DNA of 64,000 bases from Thalassotalea sp. Sam97 (GTDB taxonomy: Bacteria; Pseudomonadota; Gammaproteobacteria; Enterobacterales; Alteromonadaceae): positions 1,302,001 through 1,366,000 of the forward strand of contig NZ_CP166919.1 in NCBI RefSeq assembly GCF_041379765.1. The letters are read 5' to 3'. Positions 34,960-44,102 of the stretch are shown in pieces (position 1 is the first letter of the stretch; every line of letters starts with the position of its first letter). Position numbers and translations under genes: made by a program. The notes under the pieces were generated by a model. The model saw only the letters and a program-made list of their open reading frames with translations, did not search any database and was not told the DNA's origin.

Positions 34960-35229
34960 TCACAAACCCTTTTTTGCCACCAACTCCTTTACGGCTTGGT
35001 TTTCCAAACTGACGTCAGCGTACATCTTTTTTAATTGCGCATTTTCTTGTTCAAGCTCTCTTAAGCGTTTTAAATTTGACGCTTCCATACCACCATATTT
35101 TGACTTCCAGTTCTAATAGGTGGCATTGCTTGTACCGTGTTGACGACAAACATTTTCAACTTTCATACCGGCATCCGCTTCTTTTAATACTGCGATGATC
35201 TGAGATTCGGTAAAACGTGATTTTTTCAT
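34960..35229 (-). pseudogene. IS3-family orfA with nonsense codon
   Basis: The ATG at 35229 follows GGAG and starts MKKSRFTESQIIAVLKEADA with the HTH_8 transposase helix-turn-helix. A TAG at 35113-35115 replaces a tyrosine codon in the NATY-stop-NWKSKYGG motif. After it the leucine-zipper part (LKRLRELEQENAQLKKMYADV) continues in frame to a stop at 34960. Confidence 0.85.
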
Positions 35230-35299
35230 AATAGTCTCCTGCGTTAAGCATTGCAGAAAACTCTAATTACGTTTTTTCAGCTTAGGGGAGTGGACATAT

Positions 35300-35439
35300 C
35301 ATCATTGGATTTTTATCGAGTTTATGTTTTTGTCGGGTGGTATACTGCCTTAAATATTCACTAACGCATCGTTTATAAGACTTTTACTTTGGTTGTTATA
35401 TTGGCGGCTATTTGGTTTTGGAAAATATTTCAAACGTAA
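35300..35439 (+). pseudogene. Decayed small membrane-protein gene, copy 2 (3' end)
   Basis: Directly after the IS3 end the plus strand carries the 3' half of the same gene as at 32066-32349. VYKTFTLVVILAAIWFWKIFQT ends with TAA at 35437, matching LYKGFTLTLILPAI-LWQIFQTQ of copy 1. Upstream it is spoiled by a TAA and a frameshift. The 5' half is missing, apparently cut off by the IS3 insertion. Confidence 0.6.
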
Positions 35440-35543
35440 TAAAAATGGCACAAAACGAGTCACTTAAAGCCCATCATTGCATAGGGCTATTAACCTGTTT
35501 TACTGTATCTTTGGTTGTTGTTTAATCACTTAGTAAATTAGTT
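35424..35543 (+). repeat. Diverged direct repeat, copy 2 (partner 32331-32453)
   Basis: See the partner entry for the alignment. Copy 2 keeps the Trp codon (TGG) that became TGA in copy 1. The remaining 100 bp before nhaC probably contain its promoter; I see nothing else in this 416-bp gap. Confidence 0.7.
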
Positions 35544-35645
35544 GCTTACTTTTGTTCATAATCGTAATACACTCTTAACACACCTATAACAATAAGTGCG
35601 GCAGAGTTTTATTGACTGACCGCCAATAATAAGGTTTTAGTTAAG

Positions 35646-37103
35646 ATGTCTAAAAACAAGGTTATTCAACCACCTTCCTTATTTGATGCGTTGTTACCAA
35701 TTGTGTTAATGATCGCATTGCTTGCAACCTCTTTTATTTATTTTGGCGATAGTTCGTCTTATGGGCCAAACCAGATTGGTTTATTACTTGCTACCGGTGT
35801 TGCCATTATCATTGGCTACAAAAATGGTCACAGTTGGCAAAGCATGGAAAAAGCTATCATTAATGGTATTTCCTTATCGCTTAGCGCTGTTCTTATCCTT
35901 TTGGTGGTAGGCGCGTTAATTGGTACCTGGTTACTAGCAGGCACCGTGCCGACGTTAATTTATTACGGCTTGCTTATTCTCGATCCAAGCTGGTTTTATG
36001 TTGCAACCTGTATTATTTGTGGCTTAGTGTCGATGTCGATTGGTAGCTCATGGACAACCGCCGCGACCGTTGGTGTGGCGTTATTGGCGGTCGCTGAAGG
36101 GCTTAATTTGTCACCGGTGATCACCGCGGGTGCGATAATATCAGGCGCATACTTTGGCGATAAAATATCACCGCTTTCTGAAACCACAAATTTAGCACCA
36201 GCGGTGGCGGGTTCAGAGCTATTTGAGCACATCCGCTATATGTTATGGACAACGGTGCCATCAATCATTACCGCACTGTTTTTGTTTACCATTTTAGGCT
36301 TACAAGAGGATGTAAGTACTACCACCGAAAGCGCGTTAGAACTCAATGCTTTATTACAGCAATACTTCCATATCAGTAGTTTTAACTTATTGCCTTTAGT
36401 GGTGTTAATGGTTTTGGCTTTTAATAAAGTACCTGCGTTTTTAGCGATCGGTGTTGGTACCTTAATCGGTGCAATTTGGGCTGTGTTGTTTCAACAAAAC
36501 TTTATTATGCTGATTGCAGGCGAGGGCGTTGACCAATTTACTGCCAATGTGACCGTTGTTTGGACCGCATTTTTTGATGGTGTGGCGATCACCACGGATA
36601 ACACTGATTTTAATAATCTCATTAGTCGCGGTGGTATGGCCGGTATGTTAAATACTATATGGCTAATTATTTGCGCGCTATCCTTTGGTGCGTTGTTAGA
36701 GCATTTAGGTTTATTGCAGCGCTTAATGGATGCCATGCTACGTGGTGTTAAATCTATCGGTGGTTTGATTTCCAGTACGGTTGGTACCTGTATTGTCACC
36801 AACATAGTAACGGCCGATCAATATATGGCCATCGTCATGCCGGGGCGCATGTATAAAAGTGAATACCAAAAACGTGGTTTACAACCGGTGGTATTATCGA
36901 GAACATTAGAAGACTCTGGAACCATTACCTCGCCACTAATCCCCTGGAATAGTTGTGGTGCATATATGCACGGAGTATTGATGGTTAATCCATTGGAATA
37001 CGCCTTTTATGCGTTTTTTAATTTAATTAACCCAATTTTGGCTGTGGTCTACGGTTTTATTGGCTTTAAATTAAAAAGAGCGGTTAAGGCGGTAACTACT
37101 TAA
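35646..37103 (+). CDS. NhaC-family Na+/H+ antiporter
   Basis: The 485-residue inner-membrane protein has about 11-12 hydrophobic segments and the NhaC family signatures: SSWTTAATVGVALLAVAEG, SGAYFGDKISPLSETTNLAPAVAG and LEDSGTITSPLIPWNSCGAYM. These carry the conserved charged residues of the transport site. Members exchange sodium for protons (some exchange malate/lactate), fitting a marine host. It stands alone with a terminator 38 bp after the stop. Confidence 0.92.
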   Translation: MSKNKVIQPPSLFDALLPIVLMIALLATSFIYFGDSSSYGPNQIGLLLATGVAIIIGYKNGHSWQSMEKAIINGISLSLSAVLILLVVGALIGTWLLAGTVPTLIYYGLLILDPSWFYVATCIICGLVSMSIGSSWTTAATVGVALLAVAEGLNLSPVITAGAIISGAYFGDKISPLSETTNLAPAVAGSELFEHIRYMLWTTVPSIITALFLFTILGLQEDVSTTTESALELNALLQQYFHISSFNLLPLVVLMVLAFNKVPAFLAIGVGTLIGAIWAVLFQQNFIMLIAGEGVDQFTANVTVVWTAFFDGVAITTDNTDFNNLISRGGMAGMLNTIWLIICALSFGALLEHLGLLQRLMDAMLRGVKSIGGLISSTVGTCIVTNIVTADQYMAIVMPGRMYKSEYQKRGLQPVVLSRTLEDSGTITSPLIPWNSCGAYMHGVLMVNPLEYAFYAFFNLINPILAVVYGFIGFKLKRAVKAVTT

Positions 37104-37140
37104 ACGATGTAGCTCATCGGTTAAAGAGTATTTCATGACA

Positions 37141-37170
37141 AAACCCAGTAGTTGCCGTTACTGGGTTTTT
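37141..37170 (+). terminator. Rho-independent terminator after nhaC
   Basis: AAACCCAGTA (37141-37150) with TACTGGGTTT (37159-37168), 8-base loop, then T-rich sequence. The rest of the 377-bp gap before pepN shows no gene or clear motif. Confidence 0.85.
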
Positions 37171-37480
37171 GTTTTCTGATATTTAGCCTAGGGTCTGTTG
37201 CCCTCTGCAGTATGTTTTTGCAACAGTTAAATAAACGCTGTCCAACGATTCGTTTAAAAACTATTTTCTCATTGCCGTAGCTCGTTTGTATGGAATCACT
37301 ATCTCTCACTGCGCCTCGAGTAACTACCTTTTAATTCAAACAAAATCTATACCATAAAGATCAACCGACCTTAGGCGTAGATTGGTTGCAAACTCTGGTG
37401 TTGTGAGTACAATCAGCTTAAACAACCACACTTATATATTAACAAACACGCCCCGCAGGCGTTGTAATGCATTTGAGACT

Positions 37481-40048
37481 ATGACAGATTTTACTCCCCG
37501 TTATTTAAAAGATTATAGTGCACCTGACTATACCATTAGCGATGTTTCTTTAGAGATAACGCTTGATGATCATAAAACACTTGTTAGTAATACCATGCAA
37601 GTAGTGAGACAAAACGATGCTGCAACGTCTCTATCTCTGGATGGCGAACATCTACGATTATTGTCCGTTAGCGTCGATGGTAAGTTGCTATCAGCGAATG
37701 ATTACCAGCTGACTGATAGTAACCTCGTTATCTCTGATTTAGCAGAGTGTCATTCGCTTAATATCGTCACGGAGATTGACCCAAAAGGGAACAGTGCATT
37801 AGAAGGTATCTATAAATCGGGCGATGTTTTTTGTAGCCAATGTGAGGCCGAGGGGTTTCGTCGAATCACCTATTATCTCGACAGACCTGACGTGCTTGCA
37901 ATATTCACCACCAAGATCATCGGCGATAAACAAGCTTATCCATACATGTTAGCTAACGGCAACAAAGTCGATAGTGGTGAGCTCGATAACGGTCAGCATT
38001 TTGCTGTTTGGCACGATCCATTCCCTAAACCAAGTTACTTATTTGCTTTGGTGGCTGGCGATTTTGACTTGCTAGAAGACCGTTTTACAACCCGTTCAGG
38101 TCGTGATGTTGCATTACAATTATTTGTCGACCACGGCAATTTAGCTCGTGCCGAGCATGCTATGGAAAGTCTGAAGAAATCGATGGCCTGGGACGAGCAA
38201 GTCTTTGATTTAGAATATGACCTTGATATTTACATGATTGTTGCCGTTGATTTTTTCAATATGGGGGCGATGGAAAACAAAGGCTTAAATATTTTCAATT
38301 CTAAGTATGTATTAGCTGATGATACAAGTGCCACCGACGACGACTTTTTTAACGTTGAAGCCGTCATTGCTCATGAGTATTTTCATAACTGGACAGGAAA
38401 CCGTGTCACCTGTCGCGACTGGTTCCAATTAAGCTTAAAAGAAGGCTTGACGGTGTTTCGCGATCAGCAGTTTAGTGCCGATATGCACTCTGCTGCGGTT
38501 AACCGAATTAAAAATGTTCGCTTATTGCGCTCACATCAGTTTGCTGAAGATGCGGGACCAATGGCGCATCCAATCCGTCCTGAAAAAGTTGTCGAAATGA
38601 ATAATTTTTACACCTTGACCGTGTACGAGAAAGGGGCTGAAGTTATTCGCATGCTCCATACCATTTTGGGGGAGCAAGGCTTTAAAAAGGGCATTGATTT
38701 ATATTTTGCCCGTCATGACGGGCAAGCCGTAACCTGTGATGACTTTGTTGCTGCGATGAGTGATGCGAATAACGCGGATTTGAGTTTATTCAGTCACTGG
38801 TATCGTCAATCGGGTACACCTGAACTGATCGTCAGTGATCAGTACGATGCTAACAGTAAGCTGTATCAGCTAACGATAGAGCAAGTGCACCCAGCAACCG
38901 CTGATAAACAAGATAAGCACACATTACATATTCCTGTGAATATTGAATTACTTGTTAATCAACAAAGCACTGCGAAGCGATTACTGCAGCTTAAACAGAA
39001 CAAGCAAACCTTTACCTTTGAAAATATTGAACAGCAACCGATCCCAGTATTATTAGGAAACTTCTCTGCGCCAGTGAGATGCCACTACCAGTACACCGAT
39101 GCGCAACTTATGGCAGTCATGATGTATGCCGATGATGCATTTAATCGTTGGGATGCCGGGCAACAATTGTTTGCCCGCTATATTAAGCAACTGGTGGTAG
39201 ATTCAGCATTTGTATTGCCTGATAACCTAGTTGAGGCAATGAGCTCTATCCTTCAGCAAGAGGGTGATAATGCCTTAAAAGCTGAGCAGTTAACACTACC
39301 TGACTTTGCTCAAATGGCCGATAGTATTGCCGGTGTTGAGCCGCAGCAATTAATCAACGCCATCAAACAACTGAAGACTTTTATCGCCAAAGCGTTAACA
39401 TCAGAGCTCATCGCAACTTACCAAGGCCTTGTCAGCGAAGTATTTGCTAAAGATGGTCAAGCGATTGCAAATCGAGCATTAAAAAATGCTTGTTTGTCTT
39501 ACTTGGCCTACACCGAACACGGTGATGACTTAGCTCGTGAGCAATTTAGCACGGCGAATAATATGACCGATGAAATTGCCGCATTACAGGTAGTGGCGGC
39601 GAATGACTTGCCATCAAGGCAACCTTTGCTTACTGCTTTTGAAGATAAGTGGCGAGATAACACCTTGGTCATGGATAAATGGTTTACGACTCAAGCCATG
39701 GTTGCTTGTGATAACAGTGTTGAACACGTACAGTCATTATTGTCTCATCCGTTATTCAGTTATCAAAACCCAAATCGTGCTCGTGCTCTGATTGCTGGTT
39801 TTGCCGTGCATAATCCGCAAGGGTTCCATCAAGTCGATGGTAAAGGCTATCAGTGGCTAGCAGAGCAAATCATCAAACTCAATGACATTAACCCGCAAGT
39901 AGCTTCGCGATTGATAACGCCTCTTATTCAGTTCAAATCGTTTGCGAAACCGCAACAAGCTTTAATGCGCACACAGCTTGAACGAATCAATGGCATAAAT
40001 AATTTAAGCCGGGATCTACAAGAAAAGTTAACCGCGGCTCTGCAGTAG
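37481..40048 (+). CDS. pepN: Aminopeptidase N (PepN, M1 family)
   Basis: PepN removes N-terminal residues from peptides in the cytoplasm. The start at 37481 (MTDFTPRYLKDYSAPDY) matches the family N-terminus; the frame is open 33 codons further upstream, but that part has no family likeness. It gives 855 residues against 870 in E. coli. The substrate-binding motif GAMENKGLNIF and the zinc motif HEYFHNWTGNRVTCRDWFQLSLKEG (as HExxH then E after 18 residues) are intact. The C-terminal half is the helical DUF3458 part. A terminator follows. Confidence 0.95.
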   Translation: MTDFTPRYLKDYSAPDYTISDVSLEITLDDHKTLVSNTMQVVRQNDAATSLSLDGEHLRLLSVSVDGKLLSANDYQLTDSNLVISDLAECHSLNIVTEIDPKGNSALEGIYKSGDVFCSQCEAEGFRRITYYLDRPDVLAIFTTKIIGDKQAYPYMLANGNKVDSGELDNGQHFAVWHDPFPKPSYLFALVAGDFDLLEDRFTTRSGRDVALQLFVDHGNLARAEHAMESLKKSMAWDEQVFDLEYDLDIYMIVAVDFFNMGAMENKGLNIFNSKYVLADDTSATDDDFFNVEAVIAHEYFHNWTGNRVTCRDWFQLSLKEGLTVFRDQQFSADMHSAAVNRIKNVRLLRSHQFAEDAGPMAHPIRPEKVVEMNNFYTLTVYEKGAEVIRMLHTILGEQGFKKGIDLYFARHDGQAVTCDDFVAAMSDANNADLSLFSHWYRQSGTPELIVSDQYDANSKLYQLTIEQVHPATADKQDKHTLHIPVNIELLVNQQSTAKRLLQLKQNKQTFTFENIEQQPIPVLLGNFSAPVRCHYQYTDAQLMAVMMYADDAFNRWDAGQQLFARYIKQLVVDSAFVLPDNLVEAMSSILQQEGDNALKAEQLTLPDFAQMADSIAGVEPQQLINAIKQLKTFIAKALTSELIATYQGLVSEVFAKDGQAIANRALKNACLSYLAYTEHGDDLAREQFSTANNMTDEIAALQVVAANDLPSRQPLLTAFEDKWRDNTLVMDKWFTTQAMVACDNSVEHVQSLLSHPLFSYQNPNRARALIAGFAVHNPQGFHQVDGKGYQWLAEQIIKLNDINPQVASRLITPLIQFKSFAKPQQALMRTQLERINGINNLSRDLQEKLTAALQ

Positions 40049-40088
40049 TCGACACTTACTGTATGTTTTACAATCAGTTATAAAAACT

Positions 40089-40120
40089 AAAGCAGGCGTA
40101 GTATTCTATTCCTGCTTTTT
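40089..40120 (+). terminator. Rho-independent terminator after pepN
   Basis: AAAGCAGG (40089-40096) with CCTGCTTT (40111-40118), an inner GTAG/CTAT stem and a T run. Confidence 0.8.
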
Positions 40121-40163
40121 TTTATTGTGAATCTTTATCGCGTAGAGCAAATACTTTAAACGG

Positions 40164-40174
40164 TGGTCAGACCA
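40164..40174. promoter_or_regulatory. Perfect FadR-type box upstream of the DUF1302 cluster
   Basis: TGGTCAGACCA is an exact TGGTC-N-GACCA palindrome, the core of the site bound by the fatty-acid regulator FadR in gammaproteobacteria. It lies 280 bp before the DUF1302 gene and is the only such match I noticed in the window. Action by FadR is inference. Confidence 0.5.
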
Positions 40175-40374
40175 TTATGAGTCCCTGTTTAGTCTAAGAT
40201 CGCCCACAACACCGTGATATAAACATGTCTAAGGCTATTTGCTGGTTTTAAACGCTTGTTTAAAACGTGTGAAAAAATATTTGCAAAAGCTTAGGGTTGA
40301 GGGGGAGTTTTCACAGCCTTGACCTTTGTGATTTAGTGTTGCCATGCGTGTGAAATAGTGTAATTATTGTTTGA

Positions 40375-40388
40375 GTTCTGCTCAGAAC
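40375..40388. promoter_or_regulatory. Palindrome GTTCTGCTCAGAAC before the DUF1302 gene
   Basis: A 14-bp sequence of two perfect 6-bp arms with a 2-bp centre, 66 bp before the start codon, in an AT-rich promoter-like stretch. A second palindrome AAACGTTT lies at 40422-40429. The factor is unknown. Apart from these, the FadR-type box and the pepN terminator, the 405-bp gap holds no gene. Confidence 0.4.
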
Positions 40389-40453
40389 AGAATGTAAATT
40401 ACAAAAAAATTAATAATAAACAAACGTTTTTCGAAACTCTCGGGGATTAAAAC

Positions 40454-42502
40454 ATGACGCCAAGTAATTTGCTTAACTTTGGTAAAAGCCCGGTCGCGAA
40501 AAGTGTCACAGCTGCTTTGTTGCTGACATGCGCCATGCCTTCTCAGGCGGTACGCTTTGAGATTGGTGATTTTGAAGTATCATTCGACTCAACATTTACT
40601 TATGGTGAAAGCTACCGAGTTGAAGACAGAGATTGGGATAACCTAGTCGGTAAATCAAATAATTTGAATAATAACTTAGATTGGGTCAACAACCAGTATT
40701 CTCAAGGTCAAATTTGGGCAATGCCTGGCTCATATTCTACAAATGGTGATTTGGCTAACCTAAATTACGACTCAGGTGAGGCTTTTTCAAAGCTATTCAA
40801 AGGCTCCCACGAGTTGGATGTACGCTATAGCAATGATTTAGGCGACTTCGGTTTTTTTGGTCGTGGTATGTATTTCTACGATTTCGAGATGATGGACAGT
40901 AGCCGCCCTTACACTAATCCATTAACGGGTCAAACCATCGATCCATGTGACGATGATGAAGCCAAAGACGAAGTGTGTCGTGATGTGCGCTTACTTGATG
41001 CGTTTGTCTATGCCGATATGTACGTTGGCGATACCCCTGTAAGTATCCGTGTTGGTGATCAATTAATTGGTTGGGGTGAATCTACGTTAATTTCTCACGG
41101 TATTTCTGAAATCAACCCGGTTGATATTGCTCGTTTACGTGCACCAGGCTCAGAATTAAAAGAAGCGTTTATCCCGTTTGGCGCGGTTTGGGCGTCAGTT
41201 GGTTTTACCGAGAATTTTAACGTTGAAGCGTTTTATCAATACCGTTGGGAAAAATCTTTATTACCAGCAGCAGGTAGCTACTTTTCAAATAACGACTTTG
41301 CCGGCTCTGGTGGTCATTTAAGCAATATTCAATTAGGCTTTGGTGCAACAGCAGACACGAGCCTTGCAACCACATTAGCAGGAGCTAATGCCATTGGTGC
41401 CGATATTCGTGCGGCACTCGCGTCTGGTGATATGGCGGCGGTGCAAAGTATTATTGCCGGAGACTATATCAGCCTTGCGCGTGCAGTAACGTTACGTGAT
41501 ATCAATGAAAATGCGGAAATTCAACCAGAAGACGGTGGTCAATACGGTGTGCGTTTCTCATATTTCTTCCCAGAGTTAAATGATACCGAGTTATCACTTT
41601 ATTATGTCAACTACCACTCTCGTCGTCCGGTGATTTCAGGTGTTACAGCTGACTTTACAGGGGCTGCGTTAATGAGCGATGCGCAGTTGCTTGCTGGTGG
41701 TATTGATACGACCAACTACACCGATTTAAAAGCATTTGCTAAAGCACAATTTGAATACACTGAAGATATCAGCATGTATGCAATGAGCTTTAACACCACC
41801 GTTGGCTTAACGTCAGTAGCCGGTGAAATCAGCTATCGTCAAGATGAACCAATGCAAATTGATGATGTTGAATTATTGTTTGCGGCGGTACCGCAACAGC
41901 TTGCGAACGCAGGTTTAGCACCGTTCTTAGACGGTATCTCACAAATGGATGTCTACCAGCCAGGCGAAACCGCGCAAGGTTACATTGAATTAGATACCCT
42001 GCAAGCACAGGTTACTTTAACTCACCTGTGGGGCCCAACCTTTGGTGCCAGCCAATTTACCACGTTACTTGAAATTGGTGGTATCAGCATCGAAGACATG
42101 CCAGATGAAGATGTGCTGCGTCTTAATGGCCCAGGTGGTGCGCGCTCGGGCAGTGAAGGTCCTCTTATCGACGCGCTATTTGGTGGTACCGAGACGAATC
42201 CATTCCCAACCGATAATGCATGGGGTTACCGTGTGTTAGCAATGTTGGATTACAACGACGTATTTATGGGTGTAAACATGAAACCTCGCGTTGTGTTCTC
42301 ACACGATGTTGATGGTATCACCCCAGACCCATTATTTTTATTTATTGAAGAAAGAAAGTCGATTTCTGCTGGTATCACGTTTGATTACCAAGCTCGCTGG
42401 TCAGCAGATATCACTTATAACGCGTTTTTTGGTGGCGTAGGCACGACCAACCAAAGTGAAGATCGCGATTACGTTTCTTTCAATATCAAGTATTCAATCT
42501 AG
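40454..42502 (+). CDS. DUF1302 outer-membrane protein
   Basis: The 682-residue protein has a signal peptide (cleavage near PSQA) and matches DUF1302, recalled from the start VRFEIGDFEVSFDSTFTYGESYRVEDRDW and from VRVGDQLIGWGESTLISHGISEINPVD-like text (here SIRVGDQLIGWGEST). The alternating aromatic strands and the aromatic final stretch (YVSFNIKYSI) suggest an outer-membrane beta barrel. It is 9 bp ahead of the DUF1329 gene; these two families are nearly always neighbours. A transport role for hydrophobic compounds is likely but not shown. Confidence 0.85.
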   Translation: MTPSNLLNFGKSPVAKSVTAALLLTCAMPSQAVRFEIGDFEVSFDSTFTYGESYRVEDRDWDNLVGKSNNLNNNLDWVNNQYSQGQIWAMPGSYSTNGDLANLNYDSGEAFSKLFKGSHELDVRYSNDLGDFGFFGRGMYFYDFEMMDSSRPYTNPLTGQTIDPCDDDEAKDEVCRDVRLLDAFVYADMYVGDTPVSIRVGDQLIGWGESTLISHGISEINPVDIARLRAPGSELKEAFIPFGAVWASVGFTENFNVEAFYQYRWEKSLLPAAGSYFSNNDFAGSGGHLSNIQLGFGATADTSLATTLAGANAIGADIRAALASGDMAAVQSIIAGDYISLARAVTLRDINENAEIQPEDGGQYGVRFSYFFPELNDTELSLYYVNYHSRRPVISGVTADFTGAALMSDAQLLAGGIDTTNYTDLKAFAKAQFEYTEDISMYAMSFNTTVGLTSVAGEISYRQDEPMQIDDVELLFAAVPQQLANAGLAPFLDGISQMDVYQPGETAQGYIELDTLQAQVTLTHLWGPTFGASQFTTLLEIGGISIEDMPDEDVLRLNGPGGARSGSEGPLIDALFGGTETNPFPTDNAWGYRVLAMLDYNDVFMGVNMKPRVVFSHDVDGITPDPLFLFIEERKSISAGITFDYQARWSADITYNAFFGGVGTTNQSEDRDYVSFNIKYSI

Positions 42503-42511
42503 AGGTATACG

Positions 42512-43876
42512 ATGAAAAAGTTTACAGCTTTATCGTTAGCCATGACTGTCGCGCTTTGTAGCGCGTCAGTATCGGCTAAAGTGTCGCCAGAGCAAGCGGC
42601 AAAATTAGGCAAAGAGCTTACTTGGATGGGCGCAGAAAAAGCCGGAAATGCTGATGGTTCAATCCCAGCATGGACGGGCGGTATTACATCTGCACCTGCC
42701 GGTTATAAACCAGGTGATCACCACCCGGATCCATTTTCAGGTGATCAAGTGTTATACACTGTGACAGCGCAAAATCTAGATCAGTACAAAGATTTATTAA
42801 CGCCGGGTCAAATAAAATTATTCGAAACGTACCCTGATACGTTTAAAATGAATGTTTACAAAACGCGTCGTACCGCATCTTACCCGCAACATGTATATGA
42901 TGAAACGGTAAAAAATGCGACGCGTTCTGAGCTTATTCGTGGTGGTAACGGTATTTCTAAGGCAGCGGTAGGTGTACCGTTCCCAATGCCAAAAGATGGC
43001 TTGGAAGCAATCTGGAACCACACACTTCGCTACCGCGGTGAAGAAGTTACTCGCGAAGGTGGCCAAGCAGCTCCTACTGCATCAGGTGACTACACCTACA
43101 TTGGTTTTAACGAGTCTTTGATCTTGCCATACGGTAAGAAGGGCGCGAGCTATGAAGAGCTAGAGCAAACCAATATTTTGTTTAAATTCAAACAAAAAGT
43201 ATCAGAGCCTGCGCGCTTAGCAGGTACTGCTTTGCTAGTACACGAAACCATGGATCAGGTGAAGACGCCACGTCAAGCATGGACCTACAACACGGGTCAA
43301 AAACGTGTCCGTCGTGCACCAAACGTTGCATACGATGCACCAGGTACAGCATCAGATGGTTTACGCACAACCGATGACTTCGATATGTTTAACGGTGCAC
43401 CTGATCGCTATACATGGGAGTTAAAAGGCAAGAAAGAATTGTTGATCCCATACAATGATTACCGCCTGCACAGTGATCAAGTTAAATATGACCAAATCTT
43501 ACAAGCTGGCCATATCAACCCTGATTTAGTGCGTTATGAAAAACACCGCGTTTGGGTTGTTGAGGCAACCTTGAAACCAGGTACCAGTCATATCTACAAA
43601 AAACGTGTATTCCACATTGATGAAGATAGCTGGCAAATCGCGGTAGCGGATATGTACGATAACCGTAATGAATTATACCGAGTAGCTGTTGCGCATGGTT
43701 TGAACTACTACGAACTACCAGCACACTGGTCAACACTTGATGTATACCATGATTTGAATTCACGTCGTTATATTGCCATTGGTTTAGATAATGAGCACGA
43801 TATGTACGACTTTAGCCCGACCTTGCAAGAGCGCGACTTTACCTCGTCAGCATTGCGCCGCGAAGGCCGTCGTTAA
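42512..43876 (+). CDS. DUF1329 periplasmic protein (LolA/B-like fold)
   Basis: The 454-residue protein has a signal peptide (to about VSAKV) and the DUF1329 features: SPEQAAKLGKELTWMGAEKAGNADGSIPAWTGG at the start, QKRVRRAPNVAYDAPG in the middle, and RVWVVEATLKPGTSHIYKKRVFHIDEDSW, which resembles LolA/LolB lipoprotein carriers. Such a fold would suit a shuttle for lipid-like molecules across the periplasm (inference). It follows the DUF1302 gene by 9 bp. A hairpin after it partly separates the next two genes. Confidence 0.85.
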   Translation: MKKFTALSLAMTVALCSASVSAKVSPEQAAKLGKELTWMGAEKAGNADGSIPAWTGGITSAPAGYKPGDHHPDPFSGDQVLYTVTAQNLDQYKDLLTPGQIKLFETYPDTFKMNVYKTRRTASYPQHVYDETVKNATRSELIRGGNGISKAAVGVPFPMPKDGLEAIWNHTLRYRGEEVTREGGQAAPTASGDYTYIGFNESLILPYGKKGASYEELEQTNILFKFKQKVSEPARLAGTALLVHETMDQVKTPRQAWTYNTGQKRVRRAPNVAYDAPGTASDGLRTTDDFDMFNGAPDRYTWELKGKKELLIPYNDYRLHSDQVKYDQILQAGHINPDLVRYEKHRVWVVEATLKPGTSHIYKKRVFHIDEDSWQIAVADMYDNRNELYRVAVAHGLNYYELPAHWSTLDVYHDLNSRRYIAIGLDNEHDMYDFSPTLQERDFTSSALRREGRR

Positions 43877-43895
43877 TCGACAACAGGCTTTGATG

Positions 43896-43928
43896 AAAAC
43901 GGTTGGCTAAGCCAACCGTTTTGCTTTA
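43896..43928 (+). terminator. Terminator or attenuator inside the envelope cluster
   Basis: AAAACGGTTGGC (43896-43907) with GCCAACCGTTTT (43911-43922), a 3-base loop and TTTTGCTTT. It lies between the outer-membrane pair and the YCF48-RND pair, so the halves may be made in different amounts. Confidence 0.75.
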
Positions 43929-44102
43929 CATCGCTTGGTTAATGTTATGTTGCAGTAATACCAATCCCATTAAATTTTTGCTCACTCAGCGAGAATGTAA
44001 AGATTTTTAGGCAAGTTATTGATTGCCGGCAATGGTTATTCCCTTGTTAAAATCTGGTATGCGCTACTGCGAACGTTTTATACAAAGGCAAATACACGTT
44101 TT

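Larger units (their letters stand above)
33911..35296 (-). mobile_element. Chimeric IS3/IS256 transposon relic
   Basis: The right part (to 35296) is an IS3-type element: its end reads TGTCCACTCCCCTAAGC on the minus strand, followed by decayed orfA and orfB. Within the rve integrase core (...IRVDNGPELIS, near 34575) the sequence switches to the C-terminal half of an IS256-type (Mutator) transposase, which runs to about 33911. The IS3 3' end and the IS256 5' half are both missing. No intact transposase remains, so it cannot move by itself. Confidence 0.8.
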
